Assembly (NCBI GenBank): GCA_009774625.1
Contig: VSOB01000039.1
Span: 1 to 32,287, forward strand
Direction: 5' to 3'
Length of the DNA: 32,287 nt
From: Lachnospiraceae bacterium
GTDB taxonomy: Bacteria > Bacillota > Clostridia > Lachnospirales > Lachnospiraceae
Below, in pieces: positions 7,511 through 15,818 of this stretch; position 1 is the first letter of the stretch; each line of letters begins with the position of its first letter. The notes under the pieces were generated by a model, which saw only the letters and a program-made list of their open reading frames with translations, did no database searches and had not been told where the DNA came from. The translations under genes were made by a program, and so were the position numbers.

Positions 7511-9427
7511 TTATTTGTTTACAGATTTTTTGTTTGATTTTTTCTTATGTATATTTCTGATCGTTTTTTTCTTTGGAGCTGTAGTGATGTTATCTTTCGG
7601 ACTTTGAGGCCTGATCGTCTGCCGGCCTGTCTTTCGTGGACGAATCAGGCAGATTTTGTCAAATCCGATCAGATCTTCTCTGCCTGCCAGATGCAGCGCT
7701 TCCCGTACCAGCGCATCATTTTTCGGGTTCCGGTACTGAATCAGCGCCCGCTGCATTGCTTTTTCATGAGGATTTCTGCATACATGGACTTTTTTGCCAT
7801 CTCTGGGATCCACTCCCGTGTAGTACATAACTGTGGACAGCGTAGAGGGCGTTGGATAAAAATCCTGTACCTGCTCCGGCATATAACCAAGATCCCGCAG
7901 ATATTCCGCCAGAGCAACTGCCTCTTTCAAAGTGGAACCGGGATGGGAGGACATCAGGTAAGGTACAAGAAACTGCTTTTTTAAAAGCCTTGTATTCAGT
8001 CTGCGGAATTTGGCGGCAAAGGCTTCATAAACCTGATTGGCCGGTTTGCCCATACGGTACAGAACCGGATCCGATATATGCTCCGGCGCCACTTTAAGCT
8101 GTCCGCTCACATGATGCTCCACCAGTTCTTTGAAAAAAGTATCGTCCGGATCTGCCATCAGATAATCAAACCGGATCCCGGACCGGATAAATACCTTTTT
8201 CACTCCGGGCAGAGAGCGCAGGGAACGCAGCAGAGACAGATAATCCCGATGGTCCGCTTTCAGATTGGGACAAGGGCGTGGAAACAGACACTGCCTGTTT
8301 TTACAGACACCGGCGTGCATCTGTTTTGCACAGGAGGGCGCACGGAAATTGGCAGTGGGACCTCCCACATCATGAATGTAACCTTTAAACTCCGGATCCC
8401 GGATCAGCGCTCTGGCCTCTTTTAACAGGGATGCATGGCTCCTGGCCTGTATGATCCTGCCCTGATGGAAGGTCAGCGCACAGAAATTGCAGCCTCCGAA
8501 GCATCCGCGGCTGCTGGTCAGAGAAAATTTAATCTCCCGGATGGCGGGAACACCGCCTTCCTCCTCATAGGAAGGATGATAGGTACGCATATACGGGAAC
8601 GCATAAATGTCATCCATCTCCTGCATGGTAAGGGGCGGCTGCGGCGGATTCTGTACCACATAGACACCGCCCGGATAAGGTTCTATCAAAGCTCTCCCTG
8701 TAAAGGGATCCGTATTTTCATGCTGGATCAGAAAGCTCTCCGCATATCTGCGTTTATCGGCCTTCATCTCCTCATAGGAAAGCAGCTCTATGCTGTCATG
8801 CACGGCGGAAATATCCTTTGTTTTATATACGGTTCCCGGAATAAAACAAAGATCTTTCACAGACAGCCCGCTTTCCAATGCCTCTGCTATGGCAAGCACA
8901 GATTTTTCTCCCATACCATAAGAGATCAGATCTGCCTGTGCATCCAGCAGAATGGAACGTTTAAAAGAATCGGACCAGTAATCATAATGGGCCATACGGC
9001 GCAGGCTGGCTTCTATGCCGCCCAGAATCACCGGGACATTTCCATATTTGCGGCGGATCAGATTGCCGTATACCACCGCCGCATGGTCTGGACGTCTGCC
9101 CGTTTTCCCACCCGGTGTATAGGCATCGCTCTCCCGCTTTCGGCCGGATACATAATAATGATTGACCATGGAATCCATATTGCCCGCACTGACCAGGAAA
9201 CCCAGCCTTGGCCTGCCGAATACAGTAATGCTTTCTTCATTTTTCCAGTCCGGCTGGGGAATGATCCCCACCCGATAGCCATGGGCCTCCAACAGCCTGG
9301 TAATAATTGCGTGTCCGAAAGACGGATGATCCACATAGGCATCCCCTGATACATACACAAAGTCCACCCAGTCCCAGCCCCGCTCTTCCATGTCCTTTCT
9401 TGAAATCGGTAAAAATCCTCTGTTCAA
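7511..9427 (-). CDS. YgiQ-family radical SAM protein
   Basis: This 638-residue protein belongs to the YgiQ (UPF0313) family. The radical SAM cluster motif is GCFGGCNFC, with cysteines at about 309, 313 and 316. The N-terminal family block (VDFVYVSGDAYVDHPSFGHAII) and the LPGVKKVFIRSGIRFDYL block are also clear. The biochemical role of the family is not settled. The C-terminal 40 residues are strongly basic and lysine-rich, which is common in these proteins. The start is TTG at 9427: AGGAG lies eight bases upstream, the residues that follow match the usual family start, and the codon overlaps the stop of the preceding HAD gene, implying translational coupling. An internal ATG at 9391 has poorer spacing. 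Confidence 0.93.
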   Translation of the reverse strand: MNRGFLPISRKDMEERGWDWVDFVYVSGDAYVDHPSFGHAIITRLLEAHGYRVGIIPQPDWKNEESITVFGRPRLGFLVSAGNMDSMVNHYYVSGRKRESDAYTPGGKTGRRPDHAAVVYGNLIRRKYGNVPVILGGIEASLRRMAHYDYWSDSFKRSILLDAQADLISYGMGEKSVLAIAEALESGLSVKDLCFIPGTVYKTKDISAVHDSIELLSYEEMKADKRRYAESFLIQHENTDPFTGRALIEPYPGGVYVVQNPPQPPLTMQEMDDIYAFPYMRTYHPSYEEEGGVPAIREIKFSLTSSRGCFGGCNFCALTFHQGRIIQARSHASLLKEARALIRDPEFKGYIHDVGGPTANFRAPSCAKQMHAGVCKNRQCLFPRPCPNLKADHRDYLSLLRSLRSLPGVKKVFIRSGIRFDYLMADPDDTFFKELVEHHVSGQLKVAPEHISDPVLYRMGKPANQVYEAFAAKFRRLNTRLLKKQFLVPYLMSSHPGSTLKEAVALAEYLRDLGYMPEQVQDFYPTPSTLSTVMYYTGVDPRDGKKVHVCRNPHEKAMQRALIQYRNPKNDALVREALHLAGREDLIGFDKICLIRPRKTGRQTIRPQSPKDNITTAPKKKTIRNIHKKKSNKKSVNK

Positions 9428-10101
9428 TCCGTTTTCTCCTGTATGCCGGCTCCTATTTCTTTGATTTCCGTAAAATCTTTTATGTAATAATCGGCCAGAC
9501 GGCGCTTTTCCGCTTCCTGATAAGCCGAATAAGCATCGTCCACTGCACAGACTTCCATGCCTGCTGCCTTACCGGCCTGAATGCCATATACAATATCTTC
9601 GAAAACCAGACAGCGCTGTGGGGGAATCTGCAGTTTTTCTGCTGTCAGAAGATAGATATCCGGCGCCGGTTTTCCTTTTTTGGCTTCGCAGCTTGTCATA
9701 ATACAGGAAAAATAATCTCCTATCCCCCGTTCCTCCATAACCATATCCACGATCTGTCTGGAATTGCTGGTGGCAATGCCCAGTTTGATACCCTGCTGCC
9801 GGCAATGGTCCAGCAGCTCTCTGGCTCCCGGTTTTAACATGACTCTGGTCCGATACCTGTCCCAGGCCAGTTCATTCCAGTCCGCTTTGATCTGCTCCAC
9901 AGAACGCTCCAGAGAAAACCGTTCCCTGAAATACTGTGCGGTTTCCGTAAAGCTCATTCCTTCGATCATCTGTTGCAGATCATCTGGTATTTCCAGTCCG
10001 AACCGTCCCAGATACTCGATGTCGATGTCTTTCCATACCCACATGGAATCCACAAGAGAACCATCCATATCAAAAATAACCGCTTCTTTGTGCTCCAGCA
10101 T
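9424..10101 (-). CDS. HAD-family phosphatase (beta-phosphoglucomutase-like)
   Basis: A 225-residue haloacid dehalogenase superfamily hydrolase. The nucleophile motif FDMDGSLVDS places Asp11 and the acid/base Asp13 at the N-terminus. IATSNSRQ is motif II, the lysine in AKKGKPAPDIY is motif III, and LVFEDIVYGIQAGKAAGM is motif IV. An alpha-helical cap (about residues 18-85) puts it among the phosphoglucomutase/phosphatase-type members that act on small phosphorylated metabolites; the exact substrate cannot be told. It begins two bases after the rsuA-type gene and overlaps the TTG start of ygiQ, so the three are translated together. Confidence 0.92.
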   Translation of the reverse strand: MLEHKEAVIFDMDGSLVDSMWVWKDIDIEYLGRFGLEIPDDLQQMIEGMSFTETAQYFRERFSLERSVEQIKADWNELAWDRYRTRVMLKPGARELLDHCRQQGIKLGIATSNSRQIVDMVMEERGIGDYFSCIMTSCEAKKGKPAPDIYLLTAEKLQIPPQRCLVFEDIVYGIQAGKAAGMEVCAVDDAYSAYQEAEKRRLADYYIKDFTEIKEIGAGIQEKTD

Positions 10102-10103
10102 TT

Positions 10104-10826
10104 TTATCTGTCCTCCAGTTTCGTCAGTTTCAGCAGGCTCTCCAGCTCTTCTTTCAGCAGAGGCCGGTACTGCCCCGGTGCCAGTGTCTTATCCAGTACA
10201 AGACTTCCCATAGAAAGACGTTTCAGCGACAGCACCTGACATCCCACAGAAGCAAACATCCGTTTTACCTGATGGAATTTTCCCTCTGTCACCGTCAGAA
10301 GCGCCTCTGCCTTTTCTCTGTCCTGCCAGGAAAATACAGCAGGTTTTGCAGGCTGCGCCTCTCCGATGTCGGCTCCCTGCTCCAGTATGGCGATCTGCTC
10401 CTGCGTCAGGTCATGAGACAATACCGCCAGATATTGCTTGGGCACATGTTTTCCGGGTGACAGGAGCCTGTGCGCCAGCATCCCGTCATTGGTAAGAAGC
10501 AGCAGGCCTTCCGTATCCTTGTCCAGCCGTCCCACCGGAAACAGATCCCGCCGTCCCGTATCCTTTACCAGATCCAGAACAGTCTGTTCCCGCTGATCTC
10601 TGGTGGCAGATACACAGCCCGCCGGCTTGTTCAGCATATAATAAGCCATTTTCTGAAACCCCACCGGCCTGCCCTGACAGGAAACCAGACACAGAGTTTC
10701 ATCAATCTTACATTCGCAGCGGTGTTCCGTTCTGCCGTCCACCATAACCAGCCCTTTGCGGATATATTCTTTGACCTGGCTCCTCGTACCGATACCGGCC
10801 TGTGTCAGATATTTGTCCAGACGCAT
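10104..10826 (-). CDS. RsuA/RluB-family pseudouridine synthase
   Basis: A 240-residue protein with an N-terminal S4 domain (MRLDKYLTQAGIGTRSQVKEYI) and the RsuA-type catalytic core: YMLNKPAG at about 63-70 and the catalytic Asp102 in PVGRLDKDTEGLLLLTNDG. The later ITEGKFHQVKRMF-like block appears as VTEGKFHQVKRMFASVG. Its length and close match to the small-subunit type favour modification of 16S rRNA U516, but RluB/RluF-type targets remain possible. The ATG at 10826 has GAGGAG about nine bases upstream. It is the first gene of the leftward run and is divergent from ylbJ, with only about 20 bases between them if the earliest ylbJ start is used. Confidence 0.9.
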   Translation of the reverse strand: MRLDKYLTQAGIGTRSQVKEYIRKGLVMVDGRTEHRCECKIDETLCLVSCQGRPVGFQKMAYYMLNKPAGCVSATRDQREQTVLDLVKDTGRRDLFPVGRLDKDTEGLLLLTNDGMLAHRLLSPGKHVPKQYLAVLSHDLTQEQIAILEQGADIGEAQPAKPAVFSWQDREKAEALLTVTEGKFHQVKRMFASVGCQVLSLKRLSMGSLVLDKTLAPGQYRPLLKEELESLLKLTKLEDR

Positions 10827-10846
10827 GAATCCCTCTCCTCACACAT

Positions 10847-11821
10847 ATGTATGAGTATACAACATTTTTGCTGTTCTGGGGGAAAATCTTGCAAAAATTT
10901 TTAAAAAAATCAGGTTTGCTTCTTTTCTTTTCCTGTCTGACCTACGCCATTCTCTGCCACCCGGAAACAGCCCTTTCCTATGCGCTGGCAGGACTAAACG
11001 CCTGGTTCTGGAAAATGATTCCCACACTGTTTCCTTTTATGGTATTGTCCGGTATGATGCTCCTGCTGCAACTTTCAGACCAGTTTGCAGGCTTTTTCCG
11101 GCCGCTGCTCCATCCTGTATTCCGGGTCAGCAGTCCCTGCCTGTACAACATTGTCATCGGTTTTCTGTGCGGCTTCCCTATGGGTTCCAAAATCACGGGG
11201 GAACTGTACCGCATGGGACAAATTACCCGGCAGGAAGCCGGTTTTCTGCTGGCCTTCAGCAATAACATCGGCCCGGTTTTTTTTACCGGCTTTGTACTGG
11301 CCTATCTGCCGATTTCCGTACCATTGTGGGTTTATCTGACCGGTATGTACGGCATACCGCTCTGTTATGGTCTGGCGCTACGTTATTTGTACTATGGCAG
11401 GCGCATCTCCTGCGCAAACAGGATACAGCAGACGCAAACGCCTCTTTCCTTTGCTGCGGCTCTGGATGCTTCCATTTCATCCGGCATTCGAAGCATCACC
11501 AAACTGGGCGGCTATATGATCTTTTTTAATCTGCTGAACATACTGCCCAGACTCTGCTTTGACCATCTGCCCCCGGCCTTTTGTACACTCCAGGCTCCGG
11601 TTTATCTTCTGATGGAAATTACCGGCGGTATTGTTATGACCGGAACCGGGCATCCTCTTCTGATCCTTGTTATGCTCCAGTTCGGTGGATGCTCCTGCAT
11701 TGCCCAGACCTATGCAATGATCGGAGATACGGATCTTTCCATGTTTTCTTATGTGATACATAAAATATTGCAGAGCATACTGGCATTTGGCTATTACAGT
11801 GTGATGCTGCGTCTCTATTAA
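10847..11821 (+). CDS. ylbJ: YlbJ-like sporulation integral membrane protein
   Basis: A polytopic membrane protein of about 324 residues with seven or eight hydrophobic segments. It carries the Gate/nucleoside-recognition pattern of YlbJ: GLNAWFWKMIPTLFPFMVLSGM, then IGFLCGFPMGSKITGELYRMGQI, then LAFSNNIGPVFFTGFVL. In Bacillus, ylbJ is needed for spore formation and is expressed in the mother cell. Start choice is uncertain. ATG 10847 has no ribosome-binding site and lies in the divergent promoter region. TTG at 10889 follows GGGGG by about seven bases and gives a product beginning LQKFLKKSGLLLFFS; it may be the true start. It is the only plus-strand gene in the window and ends at the convergent hairpins. 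Confidence 0.85.
   Translation: MYEYTTFLLFWGKILQKFLKKSGLLLFFSCLTYAILCHPETALSYALAGLNAWFWKMIPTLFPFMVLSGMMLLLQLSDQFAGFFRPLLHPVFRVSSPCLYNIVIGFLCGFPMGSKITGELYRMGQITRQEAGFLLAFSNNIGPVFFTGFVLAYLPISVPLWVYLTGMYGIPLCYGLALRYLYYGRRISCANRIQQTQTPLSFAAALDASISSGIRSITKLGGYMIFFNLLNILPRLCFDHLPPAFCTLQAPVYLLMEITGGIVMTGTGHPLLILVMLQFGGCSCIAQTYAMIGDTDLSMFSYVIHKILQSILAFGYYSVMLRLY
10854..10859 (-). promoter_or_regulatory. possible -10 box for the rsuA-type gene
   Basis: Read leftwards, TATACT lies 27 bases upstream of the ATG at 10826 and would start transcription near 10847. No good -35 box is seen at 16-18 bases upstream; that region is A- and C-rich. The assignment rests on the -10 alone and on the need for a promoter at this divergent junction. 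Confidence 0.35.
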
Positions 11822-11856
11822 ACAAAAGAAAGTGCGCTGTACAAACTTTCTTTTGT
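11822..11856 (+). terminator. hairpin at the 3' end of ylbJ
   Basis: A perfect 12-base inverted repeat begins immediately after the ylbJ stop: ACAAAAGAAAGT (11822-11833) and its complement (11845-11856), with an 11-base loop. The right arm is itself T-rich (CTTTCTTTTGT), so the U-tract is within the stem. It could end transcription from the plus strand and possibly from the minus strand. Confidence 0.6.
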
Positions 11857-11868
11857 CATGAATCCGCA

Positions 11869-11910
11869 GAACAGGAAAAGGACCGGATCGCTCCCGTCCT
11901 TTTCCTGTTC
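11869..11910. terminator. second perfect hairpin between convergent genes
   Basis: A perfect 15-base inverted repeat, GAACAGGAAAAGGAC (11869-11883) paired with 11896-11910, with a 12-base loop. On the plus strand it is followed by the T-rich TCTTTCTGTT, so it can act as a terminator for ylbJ. It also lies 10 bases after the stop of the minus-strand gene at 11921, but there it lacks a U-tract. Confidence 0.65.
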
Positions 11911-11920
11911 TCTTTCTGTT

Positions 11921-12739
11921 CTATGCCATGATGTCAATGCTGCCGCCTTCTGTAATAATCGGTTCCTGTACAGACGCCGCAGCAGCTGATGCAGCCGTTC
12001 CGGGTATCGGTACCGGCATTTTCACACCGGAAAGCTCCAGAGACACACCGCTGGCCGCCGCTCTTCTGTCTTTTTCCAGTTGGGTGAAAAACGCTCTCAG
12101 ATATTTCATATCGGCTTCCGTAATTTCCCGCAGCTCACTGGCTCTGTGCTTTTTCTTTAAAAGCTCCAGATCACCCGGATCCATATCTCCTCCCAGAATC
12201 AAATCGGAGCCGCCTTCCAGTAAATCCGACTGTTCCATTTCATCCTGCAGCGCCTTAAGCTCCTGCATCAGTTCCTTTATCTTTTCACTGTCCAGCTCTA
12301 TATCCTCCGGCAGATCCGGATAACGGCGTTCATTTTTCTCATCCAGCTCTGCTTCGCACATCGTTTCACTGTCATGCTTTCGGGCCCGCTCTTCCTCCTC
12401 CAGATGCTTCATCCGCTTTTTTGCGATCCTGGCCATCTGTTCCGCATGCATAATGGCATGGGACAGTTCTGTATCGTCATATTCGCCACATTTTACCTGC
12501 CTGCGGAGGATGGCCACCTTGCCACGGGCACGCACCATCACCTGCTTTGCACTCATACAGGTTTTGGCTCTCAGAATCTGGCCGGATATTTCTTTGAAAT
12601 TATACCGGAGCCGTTTTGTCTTTTTCTTAGACGGTGCACTGATACTGATGGTGGCGGCTCTGGAACCGTCCGGATTCTTCACAGTGATTTTGCCTGTGCC
12701 AGTGGCGCCGCCCATTCCGATTGCCATACCTATACTCAT
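11921..12739 (-). CDS. unknown coiled-coil protein
   Basis: I do not recognise this 272-residue protein. The start is well supported by GGGAGG eight bases upstream. The first 35 residues are rich in Gly, Ser and Thr (MSIGMAIGMGGATGTGKI), followed by a basic stretch (SKKKTKRLRYNFKEIS). Residues about 55-230 are charged and predicted helical, with long Glu/Lys/Arg runs typical of coiled coils and two possible hinge points near 125 and 180. The last 45 residues are Ala-, Pro- and Gly-rich. No signal peptide, membrane segment or catalytic motif is seen. The N-terminal GSRAATISIS pattern resembles short export- or assembly-related leaders only vaguely. It stands alone between the anti-sigma gene and the convergent hairpins. 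Confidence 0.7.
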   Translation of the reverse strand: MSIGMAIGMGGATGTGKITVKNPDGSRAATISISAPSKKKTKRLRYNFKEISGQILRAKTCMSAKQVMVRARGKVAILRRQVKCGEYDDTELSHAIMHAEQMARIAKKRMKHLEEEERARKHDSETMCEAELDEKNERRYPDLPEDIELDSEKIKELMQELKALQDEMEQSDLLEGGSDLILGGDMDPGDLELLKKKHRASELREITEADMKYLRAFFTQLEKDRRAAASGVSLELSGVKMPVPIPGTAASAAAASVQEPIITEGGSIDIMA

Positions 12740-12869
12740 ACCGTTATCCTCCCTGATTCTGGTAATTTCTGTATGATATATCGGTCTGCCAACCGGAAAA
12801 CTGTAGCGCCTTTTGTCTCTTAACGTACCATTTTATAACTTGTTTTCCCTGTTTGGTTCCATTTGCCAT

Positions 12870-13703
12870 TTACTCATTCGTAATAATTTTCTCTGCCATA
12901 TCCAGCATTTCCTCACCATCGATGGAAAGGTCCGTGCCATACAGGTCATAGCATACCCCATCCTGCACCCAGGAAACAGAAAAACCGATGTCGTTTTCCA
13001 CTTCACTGGTGCCATAAGCCAGATTAAAATTCGGGTTTTCCATATTCTTCATATCTTCCTCTGTAAGCTCATAATCCGGAGGGACAAATTTATTGGTAAT
13101 CTGTCGGAATCCTGCCTGTACCTCCCCGATCTGTCTGGAGGCATCAAATACCGGATTTTCTTCCGGTACGCCGCCTTCCAGTTCCATTTGATACAGCCTG
13201 CGGATAAACAATATAACCGTTTCATCGTCCTTTTGATATCGAATGTTGATTCCCTTCTGATTTTCCTCCTTTGTACCTGACTCATTGACCAGAGAGTTTT
13301 TTGATATGGTAATACTCTCGAATGTGAATCCATTGTCAAAAGACTCTACGGCATTGACCTGATAACCTACATCGGCCTCCGCCTTTTCCAGATCGGAAAA
13401 CGCCGTATAATCAGGATGGGAAGATGAACTGCTACCCATAAAATATTTGACCCCGCCTGCCGCCAGGCATCCGGTTCCGATCAAAAGACAGGCTGCCACA
13501 ACACCGATTCCCACTTTTTTCCATCCAATATGTTTTTTCATTTTTTCCTCCTTTTTCAATGTCTCTGAAATCTGACGGTCGATCCGCTGTTTCAACTCAT
13601 CGGGGGCCTCGATATATGCCACACTTCTGCGCAAAACCTGGCTGATTTCCCGGTCACCAGAACAAATGTCTTTACAGGGAACAGATTCCCGACTTGTTTT
13701 CAT
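12870..13703 (-). CDS. putative membrane anti-sigma factor
   Basis: A 277-residue single-pass membrane protein. Residues 1-60 are cytoplasmic, with YIEAPDELKQRIDRQISETLKKEE, a pattern common in Firmicute anti-sigma proteins. A hydrophobic segment covers about residues 64-83, and the remaining 190 residues are extracytoplasmic. The C-terminal end (VCYDLYGTDLSIDGEEMLDMAEKI) resembles the DUF4367 type of sensor domain found next to ECF sigma genes. The ATG at 13703 has AAGGAGG eight bases upstream and lies inside the 3' end of the sigma gene, a 32-base overlap that couples the two products. The inferred role is to hold the sigma factor at the membrane until an unknown envelope signal releases it. 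Confidence 0.8.
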   Translation of the reverse strand: MKTSRESVPCKDICSGDREISQVLRRSVAYIEAPDELKQRIDRQISETLKKEEKMKKHIGWKKVGIGVVAACLLIGTGCLAAGGVKYFMGSSSSSHPDYTAFSDLEKAEADVGYQVNAVESFDNGFTFESITISKNSLVNESGTKEENQKGINIRYQKDDETVILFIRRLYQMELEGGVPEENPVFDASRQIGEVQAGFRQITNKFVPPDYELTEEDMKNMENPNFNLAYGTSEVENDIGFSVSWVQDGVCYDLYGTDLSIDGEEMLDMAEKIITNE

Positions 13704-14262
13704 ACTCTCCGCCTCCTTCCTCTAATTGCTTCAAACCTTCACTCAGTTTTTTTCTTGCCGCAAACAGCCTGGATTTTACAGTCCCTTCTGTGGTCCCCAG
13801 TATTTTCGCAATTTCCCGGACAGACATATCGTTGTAATAAAACAGTACCACCACTGCCCGATGCTTAAAACTAAGGTCACTCACTGCGGCATGTATCATC
13901 TGCTGTGCTTCCGACTGCAGAATATGATCCAGAGAAGTCATGCCGTCTGTGGCATCTGCCTGCATACCTGCGTTTTCATCGGGGATCTCCCGTTTTCTCT
14001 TTTTTGCATATCCGTATGCCGTCCGGTATAAAATCTGAAAAAGCCAGGACTGAAAACCAGTGTCCTTTTTCAGGCTTCCGATGTGCAGATAACATTTGAC
14101 AAACGTTTCCTGTACGATATCCTCGGCATCTTCTACAGAACCGCTGACCAGACAGGCCATCCGCAAAAGCATATTTTTATAGGCCTCATACAAGGTGTCA
14201 AACGCCTGCCTGTCCCCGGCTTTCAGACAGCGCACCAGTTTTATTTCATCCATATCCGGCAT
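13672..14262 (-). CDS. ECF-type RNA polymerase sigma factor
   Basis: A 196-residue sigma-70 family protein. Region 2 spans about 20-92 (AEDIVQETFVKCYLHI, then FQSWLFQILYRTAYGYAKKRK). Region 4 spans about 130-178 with the helix-turn-helix MSVREIAKILGTTEGTVKSRLFAARKKL. It has no region 1.1 or 3, as expected for the extracytoplasmic-function class. It overlaps the anti-sigma gene by 32 bases. The start at 14262 has AGGAGG four bases upstream; ATG 14253 is a less likely alternative. A candidate autoregulatory promoter lies at 14326-14301 (TGAACC, 16 bases, AGTC), directly after the terminator of the preceding operon, but the match to ECF consensus is weak. Targets of this sigma factor are not known. 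Confidence 0.93.
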   Translation of the reverse strand: MPDMDEIKLVRCLKAGDRQAFDTLYEAYKNMLLRMACLVSGSVEDAEDIVQETFVKCYLHIGSLKKDTGFQSWLFQILYRTAYGYAKKRKREIPDENAGMQADATDGMTSLDHILQSEAQQMIHAAVSDLSFKHRAVVVLFYYNDMSVREIAKILGTTEGTVKSRLFAARKKLSEGLKQLEEGGGEYENKSGICSL

Positions 14263-14330
14263 CTCCCCTCCTGCTTCCTTTGATACGTATCTGACTATAA
14301 GACTCTGTATCTTTCCAAAAGGTTCATTTT

Positions 14331-14376
14331 TTTTGAAGAAAAAACAAAAAAGACGAAAATAGTATCTTTACTTTCG
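14331..14376 (-). terminator. rho-independent terminator of the M60/cohesin operon
   Basis: Reading leftwards, CGAAAGTA pairs with TATTTTCG (one G-U pair) around a 7-base loop, at 14376-14354. The stem is followed by TCTTTTTTGTTTTTTC, a long U-tract. It lies 30 bases after the stop of the gene at 14407 and separates that operon from the sigma factor gene. Confidence 0.8.
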
Positions 14377-14406
14377 GCTTTTCCATACTGATTGCAGAAC
14401 AGACCG

Positions 14407-15780
14407 CTATTTCCTGCGGTTATGTCCTGACTTCTTCCTGCCTCCGGCCGGTTTTTCCGGATGGGAATGTTTCTTGTTGCTTTGATGCTTTTTTCTTTTC
14501 TTATGTTTTTTTATGGAAAAGATTGTCATGACAGCGATCACTATGACAATCGCTCCCGCTCCTATAAAGATCACCGGCAGCCCCGGATGAAAACTCTCTT
14601 TTTCCGACACCACACCGCCATTTACCCGATCCAGCAGTATTTCCTGAGATGTGGCCTGATCTGCGGAGGCTGATTCTTCCCCCTCTGTCTGTCCGGGCAG
14701 CGCGCCGCTGCCGGCGCCGGCGCCGCCGTTTATCACCTGAATGCCGGCTGGCCCGTCTTTGGGAGATATCACGGATATTTTTTCCCGGTTTGCACCGCCG
14801 GATACAATACCTGCTCCATTGCCTGTTACGGATGATAAATTCCCGTCCGCTGCACCGATTCCGGGCAGAATTCCTGCGACAGCGGCAGGCAGGCCCTGGC
14901 TGAAATCCACAGGCAAGTCTGTTTTTTCTCCCGCAGTTACAACTGCAGAATCAATTTTTTTTGCATCAGACGGATTGCTTTCATATCGGGTGGTCTGGTC
15001 ATACAGGCCCTGATCCATATTGCTGCCGCCGGTTTGTTCCCCGCCTGCTGGTTCTTCCTCCAGACGGTTCTGCATGGCCTGGTACAGGATGGATGCCGCT
15101 TCATCTATAGCATCCTGACCGGCGCCTGCTTCCTGCAGCAGTCGTTCTGCCTGTGCAATCGCTTCCTGAATCCTGGCCCACTGCTCCTTTGTATAAGCAT
15201 CCTGACTGAGTAATCTGGCCTGCTCCAGATACTCTTCCAGTGTCTGAGTGGATACACCATAGACAACGCCTGCGCCGATCTGCATATCCACAGCCTGGGA
15301 AACCCGTGTCACCTCCGGCTTCTTGCTTCCGTAAGAGCTGTTGACTGCCTGAAAAGAACCATCCTGATAAGAAATGCGGATCTTAAGGGTGTCCGAAGCA
15401 TCTTTGGGCGTCACTTCCACATATCCCAGAGGCAGTTCGCCCGATGCGGGAAAGAGGGTTTGATCCGATGCGGCATAAATCTGCAAAAGCCCGTCCTGAT
15501 ATCGGATATCATGTTCTGTATCTTCAAGTCCTGCATCAAAATCAAAAGACACCTGAATATCATCAGATCCGCCGTCCCCCTCATCCACCTGTATTTTAAG
15601 GGCCAGAGAAACAGCCGTCATATGCTCTTCCATTGCATCGGTCATACTCACCGAGACTGCCACTCTGGCTTCTTCCTGCCGCAGCGTCACCGTATCCTGC
15701 TCCGCTGCAGCAGCCTGCAGCGGTGTCAGTATGCCAAGAATACCTGCCAGAAATAAAAGTCTGTTTCTGATTGCTTTCAC
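14407..15780 (-). CDS. membrane-anchored surface protein with cohesin-like and FIVAR domains
   Basis: A 457-residue type I membrane protein. Residues 1-26 are a signal peptide ending QAAAAEQ. Residues about 30-170 form a beta-rich domain whose pattern (ARVAVSVSM, then DGLLQIYAASDQTLFP, then LGYVEVTPKDASDTLKIRISY) resembles a cohesin-like fold. Residues about 178-240 are a helical FIVAR-like module (LEEYLEQARLLSQDAYTKEQW, then AIDEAASILYQAM). A Gly/Ser/Ala-rich linker of about 155 residues follows, then a transmembrane helix (401-423) and a strongly basic cytoplasmic tail. There is no LPXTG motif, so the anchor is the helix itself. The start is GTG at 15780 with GAGG four bases upstream. It is 38 bases downstream of the M60 protease gene, in one operon. 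The likely role is to hold the protease or other partners at the cell surface; the cohesin call is by pattern only. Confidence 0.8.
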   Translation of the reverse strand: MKAIRNRLLFLAGILGILTPLQAAAAEQDTVTLRQEEARVAVSVSMTDAMEEHMTAVSLALKIQVDEGDGGSDDIQVSFDFDAGLEDTEHDIRYQDGLLQIYAASDQTLFPASGELPLGYVEVTPKDASDTLKIRISYQDGSFQAVNSSYGSKKPEVTRVSQAVDMQIGAGVVYGVSTQTLEEYLEQARLLSQDAYTKEQWARIQEAIAQAERLLQEAGAGQDAIDEAASILYQAMQNRLEEEPAGGEQTGGSNMDQGLYDQTTRYESNPSDAKKIDSAVVTAGEKTDLPVDFSQGLPAAVAGILPGIGAADGNLSSVTGNGAGIVSGGANREKISVISPKDGPAGIQVINGGAGAGSGALPGQTEGEESASADQATSQEILLDRVNGGVVSEKESFHPGLPVIFIGAGAIVIVIAVMTIFSIKKHKKRKKHQSNKKHSHPEKPAGGRKKSGHNRRK

Positions 15781-15794
15781 GTTTCCTCACATTC

Positions 15795-15810
15795 TGCCGT
15801 AGTAACGGCA
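15795..15810 (-). other. intercistronic hairpin
   Basis: TGCCGT and ACGGCA pair perfectly around a 4-base loop in the 38-base gap between the M60 gene and the cohesin-like gene. There is no U-tract after it, so it is not a terminator. It lies just upstream of the GTG start and could affect transcript stability or the relative output of the two genes. Confidence 0.5.
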
Positions 15811-15818
15811 CTGTCCTT

